A stretch of 64,000 bases of DNA from contig NZ_CP132194.1 in assembly GCF_030718935.1 (NCBI RefSeq), forward strand, positions 1,426,001 through 1,490,000, written 5' to 3'. Each line of letters begins with the position of its first letter. The stretch's first letter is position 1. The notes beneath the pieces were generated by a model, which did not search any database, was not told the DNA's origin, and saw nothing but the letters and a program-made list of their open reading frames with translations. The translations under genes and the position numbers were made by a program. The DNA is from Psychrobacter sp. M13. Lineage in GTDB: Bacteria; Pseudomonadota; Gammaproteobacteria; Pseudomonadales; Moraxellaceae. Below, piece after piece: positions 12,538 to 21,799 of this stretch.

Positions 12538-12672
12538 TGCATAACAGATAATACAGCTGATCATTGAAGTCGATGGCGCTAGGGTGATAGCATATTTTTA
12601 CTTGTGTTTTTAGCGTCGAAGACTTACGCTGGTAGGCTATATACCATTATAAATAAAATAAAAAGGTGAACT

Positions 12673-13332
12673 ATGGAACCTATCTCATTTGCTTCATTTA
12701 CCTTGGCAGGGATTCTGTCTACTCTTCCTGTTGCAGGCGAGCAAGTCAGCCAAGCAGTCATCACGACGCATATTAGTCCTGCTATAGCAGGACAGTGGCA
12801 GATAGATCTGGAACGTACAGAGGTGATGAGTAAACGGGTAGAAGAGCTGGCTTTTGCTGATGAACAACGAGAACTAGGCTTAAGCTTAGACAACGAGCCA
12901 GCGGTCACCGCCACATCACTAGATGGCGTGTTAGATCAAAGCGAGCGTCGCTCTATAGAAGCTTCGTTGAGTGAAGACTTAGTTAGCAATAGTGCTCAAA
13001 ACGTAGCTACACAGAATATAAGAGCCGCCTCGATTCGTAGTAATGAATGTCGTGAGCTATATAATTTTGCTGCAGACAATGAGATGCGAGCGGTCAGTGG
13101 TAAAGAGACGACTTTTGGTCGCTACTTAATCACGCATCGCGAAGAAGGCTTACCTATTATCGCTATGAAAACCACTTATGATAATAATGAGCCTGACTGT
13201 TCAGGTAATCGAGTGGATCAAACAGGCGATGCCTTAGTGGCTTTTTTGAAGCATGACGGTAATAGTATGCAGTGGTGCGCAGACTCTGACGGCAATGAGT
13301 GCTTTATGGATTTTTATAAAGTATTGCCCTAA
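12673..13332 (+). CDS. Unknown protein, possibly exported, four C-terminal Cys
   Basis: I do not recognise this 219-aa protein. The start ATG at 12673 has a good AAAGGTG ribosome site. The first 20 residues are fairly hydrophobic and end near PVAGEQ, resembling a signal peptide, but they lack the usual basic residues. Residues about 25-120 are acidic, helical and disordered-looking. The last 95 residues look folded and carry four cysteines (SNECRELY, EPDCSG, QWCADSDGNECF), which would suit two disulfide bonds in the periplasm. It stands alone between the leuA terminator and a strong bidirectional terminator, so it is a one-gene transcription unit. No function is proposed. Confidence 0.75.
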   Translation: MEPISFASFTLAGILSTLPVAGEQVSQAVITTHISPAIAGQWQIDLERTEVMSKRVEELAFADEQRELGLSLDNEPAVTATSLDGVLDQSERRSIEASLSEDLVSNSAQNVATQNIRAASIRSNECRELYNFAADNEMRAVSGKETTFGRYLITHREEGLPIIAMKTTYDNNEPDCSGNRVDQTGDALVAFLKHDGNSMQWCADSDGNECFMDFYKVLP

Positions 13333-13398
13333 CTATTTATATTATAAATTTTATTGCTTTAAGATTCTTTAATTTCAAAATTTTTAAATCTCTAAAAT

Positions 13399-13434
13399 AA
13401 AAACCGCTATTTTCAACAAATAGCGGTTTTTTCA
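13399..13434. terminator. Bidirectional terminator
   Basis: A perfect 14-bp stem AAAAACCGCTATTT / AAATAGCGGTTTTT with a 5-nt loop lies between the convergent unknown gene (12673-13332) and accC. T runs occur on both strands. Confidence 0.9.
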
Positions 13435-13469
13435 GTATTGCATCACATAATCGTAAATATTATGGAATA

Positions 13470-14831
13470 CTAAGAAACTTTTTTATCTTCTTTAGGCTTA
13501 AGTAGCTCTTTTTCTAAATAATGGATATTTTGGGCTTCTTCGGTAAAGTTAGTATCCGCTAAAATAACATCACGATGCAGTGGGATATTGGTCTTAATAC
13601 CTTCAATAATAAGCTCATCTAAGGCATGCAAAGTCTTTGAAATAGCTTGTTTGCGAGTTTGACCATGACAGATAAGCTTGCCAATAAGTGAGTCATAATA
13701 GCTAGGGATCTCATAGCCTGGGTACAAATGAGAGTCAAAGCGTACGCCTGTACCACTTGGGGCAAACAGTTGAGTTACTGTACCAGGAGAGGGTGCAAAA
13801 GTGGTTGGATCCTCAGCATTGATACGGCATTCGATAGCATGACCTTGAATCTCAATCTCATTTTGACGATAAGATAAGCCATAACCTGCGGCAATCTTTA
13901 ACTGTTCAACCACCACATCGATACCGGTAATCATCTCAGTAACAGGATGCTCAACTTGAACCCGCGTATTCATCTCAATAAAGAAAAATTCGTCATTTTC
14001 AAATAAAAACTCAAAAGTACCTGCACCGCGATACTTGACCAGCTCGCAAGCCTTAACACAAGCATCTAAGATAGGCTGGCGTACATCATCAGGAATACCA
14101 GGCGCAGGCGCTTCTTCTAGGACTTTTTGATGACGACGCTGTAGCGAGCAGTCACGATCATATAGATGGATAGCATTGCCATTGCCATCAGCCAATACTT
14201 GAATCTCAACGTGGCGCGGGTTTTGCAAATAGCGCTCCATGTAGACAGTATCATCACCAAACCATAGCTCAGCTTCTTGTCTTGCCGCTTGAACTTGACC
14301 GACGATTTCCTCAAAACGCTCAACGACACGCATACCGCGACCGCCGCCACCTGATGCTGCTTTGATAATCAGCGGAAAGCCGATATTGCGAGCTTGCTCT
14401 TCAGCGTTTTTGATGGTGACCGCACCAACAGAGCCTGGCACGGTCGGCACGCCAGCTTTTCTCATCGCATTAATAGCTGAGACTTTATTACCCATTAAGC
14501 GGATGTGGTCAGCATTAGGACCGACAAAGGTAAGACCTGCCTCTTCGACACGCTCGGCAAATTCAGCATTTTCAGCCAAAAACCCATAACCTGGATGGAT
14601 AGCATCAGCACCAGAGATTTCAGCTGCGGTTAAGATAGTGCTGATATCTAAGTAGCTCTGATTGGCGTTAGGTTTGCCAATACAGATCGCTTCATCAACA
14701 AAACGCAAATGCATCAAGTTTTCATCAGCAGTGGAATAGACGCCTACAGTTTCGATACCTAGCGCTTTACAAGCGCGGACTATACGTAAGGCAATCTCGC
14801 CTCGATTGGCGATGAGCAGTTTTTTTATCAT
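13470..14831 (-). CDS. accC: Acetyl-CoA carboxylase, biotin carboxylase subunit
   Basis: AccC carboxylates the biotin on BCCP using ATP and bicarbonate, the first half-reaction of fatty-acid synthesis. The 453-aa protein has the N-terminal [14 protein letters not shown], the ATP-grasp glycine-rich loop ([14 protein letters not shown]), EEAPAPGI and [16 protein letters not shown], all standard for the family. The start has AAGGATG upstream. It lies 147 bp downstream of accB on the same strand, the usual accB-accC operon. Confidence 0.97.
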   Translation of the reverse strand: MIKKLLIANRGEIALRIVRACKALGIETVGVYSTADENLMHLRFVDEAICIGKPNANQSYLDISTILTAAEISGADAIHPGYGFLAENAEFAERVEEAGLTFVGPNADHIRLMGNKVSAINAMRKAGVPTVPGSVGAVTIKNAEEQARNIGFPLIIKAASGGGGRGMRVVERFEEIVGQVQAARQEAELWFGDDTVYMERYLQNPRHVEIQVLADGNGNAIHLYDRDCSLQRRHQKVLEEAPAPGIPDDVRQPILDACVKACELVKYRGAGTFEFLFENDEFFFIEMNTRVQVEHPVTEMITGIDVVVEQLKIAAGYGLSYRQNEIEIQGHAIECRINAEDPTTFAPSPGTVTQLFAPSGTGVRFDSHLYPGYEIPSYYDSLIGKLICHGQTRKQAISKTLHALDELIIEGIKTNIPLHRDVILADTNFTEEAQNIHYLEKELLKPKEDKKVS

Positions 14832-14978
14832 GGGGTCATCCTTGTCAAAGCGGCAGTGACTGATAGGCCTATTATAAGACGGGTATTACTTAGCAAAATA
14901 CTAATATAGGGTCTTATGCAAGGTAGTCGTAACTTGCTATCAGTCATAATTGTAGAGTGGGCAGATATTATAAGCGCA

Positions 14979-15407
14979 TTAAGCTTTATAACGTACAACA
15001 GGCTGACCAAACTGTACAACCTCTGAATTCTCTACCAAAATCTCATCAATGATGCCGCTTTGAGTTGCCTCAAGTGGGTTCATAATTTTCATAGCTTCGA
15101 TGATACCGATAGTATCGCCCGCTTCTACTTGCTGACCGACTTTTACAAAAGGAGGATCATTAGGGGTTGGGGCAGAATAAAAAACACCAACCATAGGTGA
15201 GTTTTCAACTTTACCCGCTTTGGCAGCGGCTTTTGCACTGACAGCAGCAGGTGCTACGCCAGCAGCAGGTGCGGCCATCATAGTCGGCGCAGGGGCTTCG
15301 TAATGGCGAGTTAAACTGATGTGCTCATCGTCAGAACTGACTTCTAGATTGACCAGTTCGTTTTCTTCCATGAGGGCGATTAGGGTGCGTATTTTTTCAA
15401 TATCCAT
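14979..15407 (-). CDS. accB: Biotin carboxyl carrier protein of acetyl-CoA carboxylase
   Basis: BCCP of 142 aa. The N-terminal region opens with MDIEKIRTLIALMEENELVN, a flexible Ala/Pro-rich linker follows (about residues 35-68), and the C-terminal biotinyl domain carries the lysine in IIEAMKIMNPLEA. It is followed by accC. The upstream spacer contains a perfect 18-bp palindrome that might be an operator. Confidence 0.97.
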   Translation of the reverse strand: MDIEKIRTLIALMEENELVNLEVSSDDEHISLTRHYEAPAPTMMAAPAAGVAPAAVSAKAAAKAGKVENSPMVGVFYSAPTPNDPPFVKVGQQVEAGDTIGIIEAMKIMNPLEATQSGIIDEILVENSEVVQFGQPVVRYKA

Positions 15408-15622
15408 AATTTTTATGAGACCTTATACTAAAGTTTAGAAAAAAAGTACTGGCTAGGAATAGTACTAACTGATGTAACAAAATATTGATTAGGTATTCGC
15501 TCATGATACCTATATTCACTGCAATGAGCAATCAATGTACATCTGTTAACTGGATTTTTTACATATTTTTAGCTTAAGTTGAATGTCATTTTATAATTAA
15601 GTACTTATTTAGGCGTAAAACT

Positions 15623-15640
15623 CAGCTTCAATTGAAGCTG
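15623..15640. promoter_or_regulatory. Perfect 18-bp palindrome upstream of accB
   Basis: CAGCTTCAATTGAAGCTG reads the same on both strands. It lies about 216 bp upstream of the accB start. Its symmetry suits a dimeric repressor site, but no binding protein is implied by the sequence. Confidence 0.45.
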
Positions 15641-15685
15641 GTGGTTAAATAATGAATTTATATAAATTGTTTCAAGTCTTATCAC

Positions 15686-15739
15686 AGCCTTGAGCTTTAT
15701 AGTAGCCTTGAGCCTGATCATAGCCTTGAGCTTTATCAT
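15686..15739. repeat. Three 18-bp tandem units
   Basis: Units start at 15686, 15704 and 15722 with consensus AGCCTTGAGCTTTATCAT and differ from it at only a few positions. The array sits 31 bp beyond the MATE gene stop codon. Confidence 0.85.
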
Positions 15740-15770
15740 AGTATAACCAGTCGAGTAGCGCCAGTACTGA

Positions 15771-17138
15771 TTAGCCCCACTGCGCTTGCAAGCGTTTTTG
15801 CTGGAAGCGCAGGCGTAGTGTGAGTAAGATAGACGCTAAGAATAACCCTGTAATAAGTGCCATCCAAAATCCTTGTGCGCCTACATTAGTATAGCGTACC
15901 AGATAGATACCTAATGGCAAGGCTACGATCCAATAACAGAACAGCGTCACCCACATCGGTACAGTAGTATCCTGCATGCCACGCAAAATACCAGCAATAT
16001 TAACTTGCCAGCCATCAAACAATTGGTAGGCAAGGGCAAAAATAAGTAAATGCATCGCTTGCGCTCGTACTTCTATATTATCTGTAAACGCCGCTGCCAC
16101 TTGTGGCCGAAATAACCAAATACCAAGCATGCAGACAATGGCAATGAGTATCGTCCAAATAAGACCAGTCGCTTGCACTTGTTTTAGCGCTACTAGGTTC
16201 TTTTCACCATAGCGATTAGACACCATAATGGTCAATGCCATAGCCACTGATATGGGAATCATAAAGAGCTGACCGGTCACTGACAAGGCGACTTGATGCG
16301 AGGCCGTTGCAATCTCACCTAAGGGACTGATAATGATGGCGCCTAAGCTAAATAGACTGGCCTCAAAGAATATTGAGACACCAATAGGAATACCAAGCTT
16401 AAGCAGCTTAGTAATTTGCGCCCGATTTGGTGCTGTAAAATTCTGAAAAAACCGAGTTTCAGCGATCTGCTGACGTTTGGTAAAGCCAGTATAAGTCGCT
16501 AGTAATATGACCGTAATCCATAACACTATAGCAGTGGCCACCCCGCAACCTGCGCCGCCCATCTCAGGCATCCCAAACAGCCCATGAATAAAAATATAGT
16601 TCAGCGGGATATCAGCTAATAAGCCTACGATACTGATAATAGTCACAGGCTCAGGGCGGCCCAAGGCTTCGCAATAACTGCGCAGCACGGCATACACTGC
16701 CATAGCAGGAAAACCAAAAGAGACGCCATGTAAATACTGAGCGGCAATAGGCTGAATGTTAGCAGGCACACCCATAATATTGAGCACGCCTGGCATGAGA
16801 TTGACAATAATAAACCCTAAAATGCCAATCACGCTTGCTGTCCAAAGCGACTGCTGAGTGATATGGGGCACTTCGCTGTGCTTGTTTTGACCTATCGCCT
16901 CGCCAATCAGTGGCGTGGTGGCAATTAAGATACCTGTCGCCAGCAAAAACAGCGGCAACCAAATACCAGAGCCGACTGCGACTGCTGCTAAGTCAAGCGC
17001 TGAGACTTGTCCTGCCATAATGGCATCAACGACACCCAATGCCGCCTGACAAAATTGAGTGACTAAAATAGGGAGCGCTAGTACACCTAAGCGTAAGCTA
17101 TAGCTCTTAAAATCGGTAAAGGATATTGGCAAAGCCAT
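15771..17138 (-). CDS. MATE-family multidrug exporter (NorM-like)
   Basis: Twelve-helix MATE exporter of 455 aa, expected to expel cationic drugs using a sodium or proton gradient. The opening LGVLALPILVTQFCQAALGVVDAIMAGQ and the mid-protein repeat LLKLGIPIGVSIFFEASLFS are the paired hallmark motifs of the NorM branch. ATG 17138 is chosen over an upstream TTG. It reads toward accB but is separated by a 363-bp spacer with repeats, so co-transcription is unlikely. The substrate is not predictable. Confidence 0.9.
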   Translation of the reverse strand: MALPISFTDFKSYSLRLGVLALPILVTQFCQAALGVVDAIMAGQVSALDLAAVAVGSGIWLPLFLLATGILIATTPLIGEAIGQNKHSEVPHITQQSLWTASVIGILGFIIVNLMPGVLNIMGVPANIQPIAAQYLHGVSFGFPAMAVYAVLRSYCEALGRPEPVTIISIVGLLADIPLNYIFIHGLFGMPEMGGAGCGVATAIVLWITVILLATYTGFTKRQQIAETRFFQNFTAPNRAQITKLLKLGIPIGVSIFFEASLFSLGAIIISPLGEIATASHQVALSVTGQLFMIPISVAMALTIMVSNRYGEKNLVALKQVQATGLIWTILIAIVCMLGIWLFRPQVAAAFTDNIEVRAQAMHLLIFALAYQLFDGWQVNIAGILRGMQDTTVPMWVTLFCYWIVALPLGIYLVRYTNVGAQGFWMALITGLFLASILLTLRLRFQQKRLQAQWG

Positions 17139-17457
17139 GATGAGCAACTTTTTATTATTTAAGGAAATTATTGTTAATAGAAAAATGATGCTATCAACAA
17201 AAGTAGTAACGAAAAAATAGTAGCAAAATAGTCAAAGAGGAAGTTTTAAAAATGCTTATCTAAATAAAAATAACCTGTCAACTCAAAGTATAAGTAGACA
17301 GGTCAAAAGCTAAGTTTTTTTAAGGGTATAGCCAAGCGTGATGGTAAACAAGCCAAGCTATGATGTCAATATTTTCAAGCTATCGCTTATGTCCTAATAG
17401 GATTTATACAACGCTGCAATAATGATAGTGGATTTGTCTAGAACCTGCTGAAATCTA
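17139..17457. other. Spacer between EVE gene and MATE gene
   Basis: No gene is seen. It contains a weak hairpin (17273-17303) that may end the EVE transcript, and presumably the MATE promoter on the minus strand. Confidence 0.5.
17273..17303 (-). terminator. Possible terminator after EVE gene
   Basis: Stem ACCTGTC/GACAGGT (7 bp) with a 17-nt loop, followed on the minus strand by TATTTTTATTT. The long loop and 155-bp distance from the gene make this tentative. Confidence 0.4.
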
Positions 17458-17931
17458 TTATCGTAGATCTAAATCCTCAGCCATATCCATAATTGCTTGC
17501 CAGTGTTTGGGTTCAAGCGGAATAATGGTTAACTGCTGGCAGCCTTTTCTGAGTAATAATGAGTCTTCGAGCGCTGGTATAAACTTAATAGCAGATAAGG
17601 GCAGAGTTTCCTTAAACGCTTGCTCAAAGGTGACGTCGACCATAAACCATCTTGGGGCATCTTCAGTCGCCAAAGGATCATAATGGCGATGCTCAGGATG
17701 AAACTGGGTAGGATCAGCGTAGCCTGCGCGGCTAATGGTCATAACTCCTGCAACTCCTGCAGGCTTAGCGCTTGAGTGATAAAAAATAACTTGATCGCCA
17801 ACTTGCATATCATCGCGCATAAAATTGCGCGCGCGATAATTGCGTACCCCTTCCCAAGTGTCTGTTCCTAAGTGTTGTAAATCATCAATACCAAAAAATT
17901 TTGGATTAGATTTCATTAGCCAATAAGCCAT
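17458..17931 (-). CDS. EVE domain-containing protein
   Basis: Small EVE-domain protein (157 aa), a PUA-like fold related to eukaryotic thymocyte nuclear protein 1 and thought to bind modified bases in nucleic acid. The sequence MAYWLMKSNP, then WEGVRNYRARNFMRDDM, GDQVIFYHS and PAGVAGVM follows the family from start to end, with a full-length single domain. It is divergent from hemW. The cellular role is not established, and no restriction genes are nearby. Confidence 0.88.
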   Translation of the reverse strand: MAYWLMKSNPKFFGIDDLQHLGTDTWEGVRNYRARNFMRDDMQVGDQVIFYHSSAKPAGVAGVMTISRAGYADPTQFHPEHRHYDPLATEDAPRWFMVDVTFEQAFKETLPLSAIKFIPALEDSLLLRKGCQQLTIIPLEPKHWQAIMDMAEDLDLR

Positions 17932-18132
17932 AATTACTTGTCCCTAATGTTTATTAATTATTTTTATGTATAAAACTTTGTATATAGTGCCTGTAATGCG
18001 TTCAAAGTAATATTAGCATTCGTTACTGATTTTGTTATTGCTGTCGATTGTTTATAATACTGGTTTTTAGCATTGCTGTTTATGCTGTCAGTCACCATCA
18101 ACACTTGATCTTTATGTCAATAAGTTTACTTT

Positions 18133-19425
18133 ATGTCACAGCTCCAAATAAGCCCAATCAATAGCAATTTTAATACTATGGATGCACAAGCAATTCCGCT
18201 TGCCCTCTATATTCACATACCTTGGTGCGTAAAGAAGTGTCCTTACTGTGATTTTAACTCGCACGAGTTGCCCTCTATTAGTCAACCATCGATGCACGAT
18301 ACCTATAAACAATACGTGGATGCGCTGCTAACGGACGCACAGATGCAGCAGCCATTAACGCAGGGTCGGCAAATCAGCTCGATATTTATCGGCGGTGGTA
18401 CGCCATCACTACTGCCTATTGATCAGTATCAGCGCCTATTCGCAGGACTGCGCGCCTGCTTTGACTTTGCTGATGATATTGAAATTACCATGGAGGCCAA
18501 TCCTGGGACGCTCGAACATGCGCCATTTTCCCAATACTTAGACGTGGGTATCAATCGCTTGTCTATAGGAGTGCAAAGCTTTGCTGCTGATAAGCTTGTA
18601 GCTTTGGGACGTATTCATGATCCCAAGCAAGCGATAACGGCAATCAAAGCGGCGCGTGAAGCAGGGTTTAGCCGAGTGAACGTGGACTTAATGCATGGGC
18701 TGCCGCAGCAAAGCTTAGTTGAGGCGCTACATGATATTCAGCTGGCCCATGATACTGGTGCCACTCATATCTCATGGTATCAGCTGACTATTGAGCCTAA
18801 TACGGTGTTTTATCGGGATCAGCCTGTACTACCAGATGAGGATAGCTTGGCAGATATTGAGCAGGCAGGCCAAGCATTACTACGAAGCTTGGGCTATAAC
18901 AATTATGAAGTATCGGCATGGGCGGGCAGGTTAGATACGCCCTGTCGGCATAATATAAATTACTGGCAGTTTGGCGATTACTTAGCGATTGGCGCGGGGG
19001 CGCATGGCAAGATAACTATTAGTAATGATGAGTCAGAGCGGTTACAAAATCAGGGGTCAAACCAGAGTTATTCAATGGCTGCTGGTATATATCGCTTTAG
19101 TAAGTCGCGTCTACCAAAAGATTATGTCGCATACAACGCTTCTAAAAGTGAGTCAGCAATAGCCAAAGCTGCACCGAAGATGATTGGTTGGCATCCTATC
19201 GCTGATGATGAGCTGGTCAGTGAGTTTATGCTTAATGCGCTACGTCTGCACAAGGGAGTGACATGGGCGCTGTTTGAAGCGCGTACTGGGCTAAATTATG
19301 AGCATGTTGCTAAGCAAGTCACAAAGCTCGTAGCGCAAGGCTTACTTATGGACAGTCAAGACAGGTTGCAACCGACTAAGCTGGGACTACGTTATCTTAA
19401 TCAGATATTACGAGAGTTTTTGTAA
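18133..19425 (+). CDS. hemW: HemW-type radical SAM haem chaperone
   Basis: Radical SAM protein of the HemN/HemW family (430 aa). The cluster-binding CVKKCPYCDFNSH is near residue 33, followed by IFIGGGTPSLL and the GVQSF motif. HemW lacks the coproporphyrinogen oxidase activity of HemN and is regarded as a haem chaperone for respiratory enzymes; the long insert between Cys motif and GGGTPS and the C-terminal winged-helix region fit HemW. Two disordered stretches around residues 297-345 are longer than in E. coli HemW. Confidence 0.9.
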   Translation: MSQLQISPINSNFNTMDAQAIPLALYIHIPWCVKKCPYCDFNSHELPSISQPSMHDTYKQYVDALLTDAQMQQPLTQGRQISSIFIGGGTPSLLPIDQYQRLFAGLRACFDFADDIEITMEANPGTLEHAPFSQYLDVGINRLSIGVQSFAADKLVALGRIHDPKQAITAIKAAREAGFSRVNVDLMHGLPQQSLVEALHDIQLAHDTGATHISWYQLTIEPNTVFYRDQPVLPDEDSLADIEQAGQALLRSLGYNNYEVSAWAGRLDTPCRHNINYWQFGDYLAIGAGAHGKITISNDESERLQNQGSNQSYSMAAGIYRFSKSRLPKDYVAYNASKSESAIAKAAPKMIGWHPIADDELVSEFMLNALRLHKGVTWALFEARTGLNYEHVAKQVTKLVAQGLLMDSQDRLQPTKLGLRYLNQILREFL

Positions 19426-19486
19426 TTGCTCTCAGATTCTAAGTTTCTAGTTTTCTAAAGCATCAGTGCTGACAAAACTGACAGCA

Positions 19487-19518
19487 AAAAAAGACCTACC
19501 AAATGGTAAGCCTTTTTT
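19487..19518. terminator. Bidirectional terminator hemW / ecnB-like gene
   Basis: Arms AAAAAAGACCTACC and GGTAAGCCTTTTTT pair with two imperfect positions around a 4-nt loop, between the convergent hemW and entericidin-like genes. Confidence 0.8.
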
Positions 19519-19537
19519 AAATCTAACAATGAATAGC

Positions 19538-19678
19538 TTAGATTTTTTTCTGAACTTCTGATGCAGTACCGGTAACAGCATCACCAGCGCTTGATACGTC
19601 TTGGCCAAAGCCTTTAAAAGTGTTGCAACCAGTCAATACAAACATAGCGGTCAAAGATGCGATGATTACTTTTTTCAT
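19538..19678 (-). CDS. Entericidin EcnA/B-family small lipoprotein
   Basis: A 46-aa lipoprotein precursor: basic start MKKVIIAS, hydrophobic core, lipobox LTGC with Cys20, then a short mature peptide TFKGFGQDVSSAGDAVTG. The pattern matches the entericidin family of membrane lipoproteins. The ATG at 19678 has a strong GAGGAAATTATT ribosome site, which decides this start over longer in-frame readings. No antitoxin-like partner is seen beside it. Confidence 0.88.
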   Translation of the reverse strand: MKKVIIASLTAMFVLTGCNTFKGFGQDVSSAGDAVTGTASEVQKKI

Positions 19679-20026
19679 AATAATTTCCTCAATAATAAGT
19701 AGGTTAAAGCTAACAAAATAAATGACGTTAAGCACTTTGCTCAAACGTCATCTATCAAATATTGGATAGACAAATAAAAATTTAGCTTTATGACATAAGC
19801 ACAACTTTGTCTTGCTATCCGACAAAGATATAATAGTGAAAGTTAAATTCCATGCACAGTATCAAAATGTAACTATCACTAATAAACTGTAACTTTTGAT
19901 TACGAGTTATCTATAACTATTGAGCACTCTGTTAGTTTGCTTATAAAAATTGACCAGTTGCTAAAATTAAAATAGAGAGCGTTTTCCCTTAACGCCTTCA
20001 CATATACCAAGTTTTATGGAAATATT
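19679..20026. other. Divergent spacer ecnB-like / trmL
   Basis: 348 bp without a gene. A promoter-like TTGTCT-16 bp-TATAAT sits at about 19808-19835 on the plus strand, 190 bp before trmL; an AT-rich stretch with a TTGACC box follows near 19950. Confidence 0.4.
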
Positions 20027-20587
20027 ATGACTATTCATATCGTATTAGTGGCCCCTAAGATGCCTAGCAATACAGGTAATATCATTCGCTTATGTGCTAA
20101 CACTGGTGCGCAGTTGCATTTAGTTAAGCCCTTAGGGTTTGAGCTTGATGATAAAAAACTGCGCCGCGCAGGACTTGATTATCATGAGTATGCCCATCTG
20201 CAAATTCATGAGGATTGGGTCGCCGCCAAGCAGGCGTTAATAACAGCAGACTGTCATACTATTACCGCGCTGACCACTAAACTTAGCAAGTCGTTTTATG
20301 GGTATGATTTTTTTGATCACACGCCTGCTGGGCAAGCTCATAGTGAGAACAGTGCTAATATTGCGCTTGTTTTTGGCTCAGAAACCGCAGGACTTGCCGA
20401 TGAGATACGTGCAGATATTGGTCAGGATAATTGGCTCAGGCTACCGATGTTGCCAGATTCGCGTAGTTTAAATCTATCAAATAGCGTCGCAATATGTCTT
20501 TACGAAGTCTGGCGTCAGCAGGGGTTTGGCGGGGATCAAGGTCGTAGTACAGGTTATGAGACTTTAACGGTCTATGATCCGAAGTAG
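20027..20587 (+). CDS. trmL: tRNA (cytidine/uridine-34 2'-O-)-methyltransferase TrmL
   Basis: SPOUT-class methyltransferase (186 aa) that 2'-O-methylates the wobble base of tRNA-Leu isoacceptors. The opening IVLVAPKMPSNTGNIIRLCA, the LRRAGLDYHEY segment, GSETAGLADEI and the knot motif LPMLPDSRSLNLSNSVAICL are diagnostic. It is slightly longer than E. coli TrmL (157 aa), with about 20 extra C-terminal residues. It converges on the tus operon, which also acts on tRNA wobble positions. Confidence 0.95.
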   Translation: MTIHIVLVAPKMPSNTGNIIRLCANTGAQLHLVKPLGFELDDKKLRRAGLDYHEYAHLQIHEDWVAAKQALITADCHTITALTTKLSKSFYGYDFFDHTPAGQAHSENSANIALVFGSETAGLADEIRADIGQDNWLRLPMLPDSRSLNLSNSVAICLYEVWRQQGFGGDQGRSTGYETLTVYDPK

Positions 20588-20614
20588 TTGTCTTTTATGG
20601 TTACCATTCTCTGA

Positions 20615-20663
20615 GAGCTATAACTCTTTAAAAGTTATGAATTTCTAAAAGTTATGAAAGCTA
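20615..20663 (-). repeat. 16-17 bp units starting at the tusE stop codon
   Basis: On the minus strand TAGCTTTCATAACTTT (its TAG is the tusE stop) is followed by a 17-bp variant TAGAAATTCATAACTTT and a weaker third unit beginning TAAAGAGTTATA. Confidence 0.55.
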
Positions 20664-21020
20664 TAGACAGTTTGGTGGCTTAGGCAACCCAGCAAGGCGA
20701 TTGACATGGCGAGCGACTAAGCCTGTATTAAACAGCTGTTGTAGCTTTTGATTGCTAACATCGTGCTCAGGTAGCGTCTGCTGTAGCCACTTGATCAATG
20801 GGCGCGTAGCTGGCGAGTGGTTAAACTTATCAAAAAATGCCCTAACTTGTTGCAAAATAGCCAAGTGCTCGTCATTTAGCACAACTGCCAAAGTATCGGC
20901 AAGTTGCTGGGCGATAGCAGGTGTCCACAAGGTGTGATCACACAGATGCCCGTCTTGATCTAAGGCGATGACGGGTGTGTTAGCTTTTGAATAAGTAGCC
21001 GCTAGATTCTCATTACTCAT
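20661..21020 (-). CDS. tusE: Sulfur relay protein TusE (DsrC family)
   Basis: DsrC/TusE-type protein (119 aa) that accepts persulfide from TusBCD and hands it to MnmA for 2-thiouridine formation at U34 of tRNA. The catalytic penultimate-type cysteine is in the C-terminal PPNCL end. The central TRPLIKWLQQTLPE region and AGLPKPP tail match the family. Its ATG overlaps the tusB stop by 4 bp. The adjacency to tusB, C and D supports TusE over a DsrC of sulfite reduction; no dsrAB is present. Confidence 0.93.
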   Translation of the reverse strand: MSNENLAATYSKANTPVIALDQDGHLCDHTLWTPAIAQQLADTLAVVLNDEHLAILQQVRAFFDKFNHSPATRPLIKWLQQTLPEHDVSNQKLQQLFNTGLVARHVNRLAGLPKPPNCL

Positions 21021-21346
21021 AAGGCAATCGTCACTACTTTGTCAAATGCATCGTCTTGAGTTAACGCTACCCATTCATTATCTGTCAACAACGCCTTCAG
21101 CTTAGCGCTTAGACTAAGTTTGGCAGTAGTATTTACGCCCAATGCCGCGACATCATCAGCCAGAGCATAGATCGCTTTGATGTCTTCTATATCCGCATCA
21201 TTCAGATAAGCGTTGAGCCAGTCAATAAAAGCGACGGTTGACCCTAGTAAAATAATGCTATCACCTGCGCGCCAAGTCATTGCCATCTCAACAGTAGCGC
21301 TTCTAAGGGTATCCATTGTACTGTGTAACTGGTAGAGCGTTGCCAT
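21017..21346 (-). CDS. tusB: Sulfur relay protein TusB (DsrH family)
   Basis: DsrH/TusB-like subunit of 109 aa. The N-terminal LYQLHSTMD, GDSIILLGSTVAFI pattern matches the family, which is otherwise poorly conserved. It forms the TusBCD sulfur-transfer hexamer with its neighbours. The gene overlaps tusE by 4 bp, so translational coupling is likely. Confidence 0.85.
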   Translation of the reverse strand: MATLYQLHSTMDTLRSATVEMAMTWRAGDSIILLGSTVAFIDWLNAYLNDADIEDIKAIYALADDVAALGVNTTAKLSLSAKLKALLTDNEWVALTQDDAFDKVVTIAL

Positions 21347-21440
21347 ATATATATCCGTCTTTGCAAATTATGCATGCTAAAATTATTAAAACAGTAAAGT
21401 ATTAAAATAGTTAAGCTTTGAAGATTTTTAAATTAAAGGA

Positions 21441-21764
21441 TCAAAAGGTTAATAATTGCTCGAAGTCTTGTGAATGGACTACTTCAGGGACAAGGGTTAA
21501 CTGCGCGGCTAAATCAGTAGGCACCATGCCAGTCAGCCAGCCACTAAACACATCATCAGGTAGCCAAGCGGCTGGCATATCGTATAGTTCAAGGGATTGA
21601 ATCATGCCATGTAGACGCGACTTAGGCTGCATAATCAAGCCAAAGACGGGCGCATCGATATAAAGCTGCACATGATGACCAAATGTCGCTAGCGTCAAAG
21701 CCAGCGCACAGCCTTCATAACTTGCCATTTCAGTAGGGGTACGCAGTTGAATCAAAAGCTTCAT
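21441..21764 (-). CDS. tusC: Sulfur relay protein TusC (DsrF family)
   Basis: DsrF/TusC-like subunit, 107 aa. The YEGCALALTLATFGHHVQLYIDAPVFGLI segment, given here in summary by its YEG start and VQLYID core, matches the family's EGLDALLA...V.LFF pattern. It sits between tusD (35 bp upstream) and tusB (94 bp downstream) on the same strand. The protein is a structural partner in TusBCD and is not expected to be the main sulfur carrier. Confidence 0.86.
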   Translation of the reverse strand: MKLLIQLRTPTEMASYEGCALALTLATFGHHVQLYIDAPVFGLIMQPKSRLHGMIQSLELYDMPAAWLPDDVFSGWLTGMVPTDLAAQLTLVPEVVHSQDFEQLLTF

Positions 21765-21799
21765 TATTTAACCTTATAAGTTTTACTAACAGCCTAGAT

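Larger units (their letters stand above)
15408..15770. other. Spacer upstream of accB
   Basis: This 363-bp non-coding stretch lies between the MATE gene end and accB. It holds a perfect 18-bp palindrome (15623-15640) and three 18-bp tandem units (15686-15739). It should contain the accBC promoter on the minus strand. Confidence 0.6.

Noticed and set aside
12624..12914. Leftward 96-codon ORF over the unknown gene
   Set aside because: Antisense to the start of the better-supported 219-residue gene, which has a good ribosome site.
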